A DNA stretch of 64,000 nt from Neelides folsomi. Taxonomy: Eukaryota; Arthropoda; Collembola; Neelipleona; Neelidae. Shown here piece after piece: positions 63,379-64,000 of this stretch; positions within the stretch are counted from its first letter, which is position 1; each line of letters begins with the position of its first letter. Location of the stretch: positions 186,001 through 250,000 of the forward strand of contig JAQGBZ010000033.1 of the NCBI GenBank assembly GCA_034687125.1. The letters run 5' to 3'. The notes under the pieces are model-generated. The model was not told where the DNA came from and made no database searches. It was given only the letters and a program-made list of their open reading frames with translations. The position numbers were made by a program, and so were the translations under genes.

Positions 63379-64000
63379 TTAAGCAAATATTTTTTCTTCT
63401 CTTCTCTTCTTTGTTACAACAGTTCCGGGCTTATGCATTGCATCAGGATGGTTCGCAATTTCCGGTGGACATGTAGAGACAGGGCTCGTAAGAATTAATT
63501 GTTTAAGATCGTAGAATACAGGAGAATCGTCCTTAGTAAGGAAAGTGATTGCAACACCATTCTTTCCAGCACGACCAGTACGTCCGATACGATGAGTGTA
63601 ATCTAGAAATTGTAATGAATTCATGAATATAAATAAATTTTAATTTACAAATCGTTAAAAATTAATTAATATAAAAATATAAAATATGTACAAGTATGAC
63701 AAAAAGAACAGAAAAATAAAATAGTTCATCACCTTCAATAGACTTCGCCATGTCGTAATTGAGTACGAGCGACACATCTTTAATGTCAATACCACGACCA
63801 GCGACATCCGTCGCAACAAGAATATCCTTTTGTCCAGTTTTGAGACTTTGAAGAGCGTAGTCACGCTGTTCTTGTCCTTTTCCTCCGTGGAGAGTGCAGG
63901 CGCTATACTGAAAATACCAGAGAAAATAAATTAATCATTTAATACCAATTTATAAATCTTTTAACATGAGAAATAAAATGTTTTAATTACGCCAAGTTTC
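63379..64000 (-). CDS. DDX23: DEAD-box helicase DDX23/PRP28, C-terminal exons, cut by the window edge
   Basis: Spliceosomal helicase of the U5/tri-snRNP that displaces U1 from the 5' splice site. Three exons are visible: 63379-63602, 63733-63907 and the last ten coding bases of an exon at 63991-64000. Conserved helicase motifs of the second RecA domain are present: [33 protein letters not shown] (motif V) and [17 protein letters not shown] (motif VI). The C-terminal [34 protein letters not shown] matches human DDX23 almost residue for residue, including the end. The rest lies beyond the right edge. Confidence 0.96.

Noticed and set aside
1-64000. CRISPR arrays, bacterial operons, plasmid or phage features
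   Set aside because: The window is spliced animal nuclear DNA; no regularly spaced repeats or operon structure were seen.

Overview
This is nuclear DNA of an animal. It is AT-rich, every protein gene but two small unrecognised ones is split by introns of roughly 50-750 bp, and the products are metazoan: tau-tubulin kinase, F-box protein FBXO11, a homeodomain protein, the membrane protein Stum/SPEC3, secreted angiotensin-converting enzyme and an axonemal dynein relative. Gene density is about one per 4-5 kb. A small invertebrate, possibly an arthropod, fits; the phylum cannot be fixed from the sequence alone. Exon structures below were worked out by hand from splice signals, reading phase and remembered family sequence, so they are predictions without transcript support.

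Layout. 1-300: one exon of a tau-tubulin kinase (Asator/TTBK) gene on the minus strand that continues off the left edge, followed by about 7 kb without recognisable coding. 7.1-11.9 kb: GDP-D-glucose phosphorylase (GDPGP1, minus) whose 2.8 kb first intron contains a complete, intron-bearing, secreted GH76 alpha-1,6-mannanase-like gene on the opposite strand. 12.9-15.3 kb: galactose mutarotase. 17.2-19.3 kb: Stum/SPEC3 membrane protein. 24.6-26.9 kb: two unrecognised genes, one a multi-pass membrane protein. 27.2-31.3 kb: CDKAL1 and a GATAD1-like protein, head to head. 31.4-36.2 kb: a dynein heavy-chain tail gene that ends before the linker and motor. 36.6-38.4 kb: aldo-keto reductase. 39.2-42.0 kb: ACE-like peptidase. 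A 71 bp MITE-like hairpin follows. 42.9-47.0 kb: 2-oxoadipate dehydrogenase E1 (DHTKD1). 47.6 kb: tRNA-Cys(GCA). 48.2-49.3 kb: a homeobox gene with an N-terminal eh1-like motif and a GC-box cluster just upstream, then a 5 kb stretch with almost no coding. 54.5-58.7 kb: FBXO11. 59.6-62.8 kb: MLH1. 63.4 kb to the right edge: C-terminus of the spliceosomal helicase DDX23/PRP28.

The genes do not form one pathway. Four act in carbohydrate or intermediary metabolism (GDPGP1, galactose mutarotase, aldo-keto reductase, DHTKD1), two are secreted hydrolases (GH76, ACE) and several are conserved nuclear or RNA-related housekeeping genes (CDKAL1, FBXO11, MLH1, DDX23, tRNA-Cys). The most unusual items are the motorless dynein tail protein, the GH76 gene nested in a GDPGP1 intron (probable ancient horizontal transfer), the GATAD1-like protein without its zinc finger, and the unknown six-helix membrane protein.
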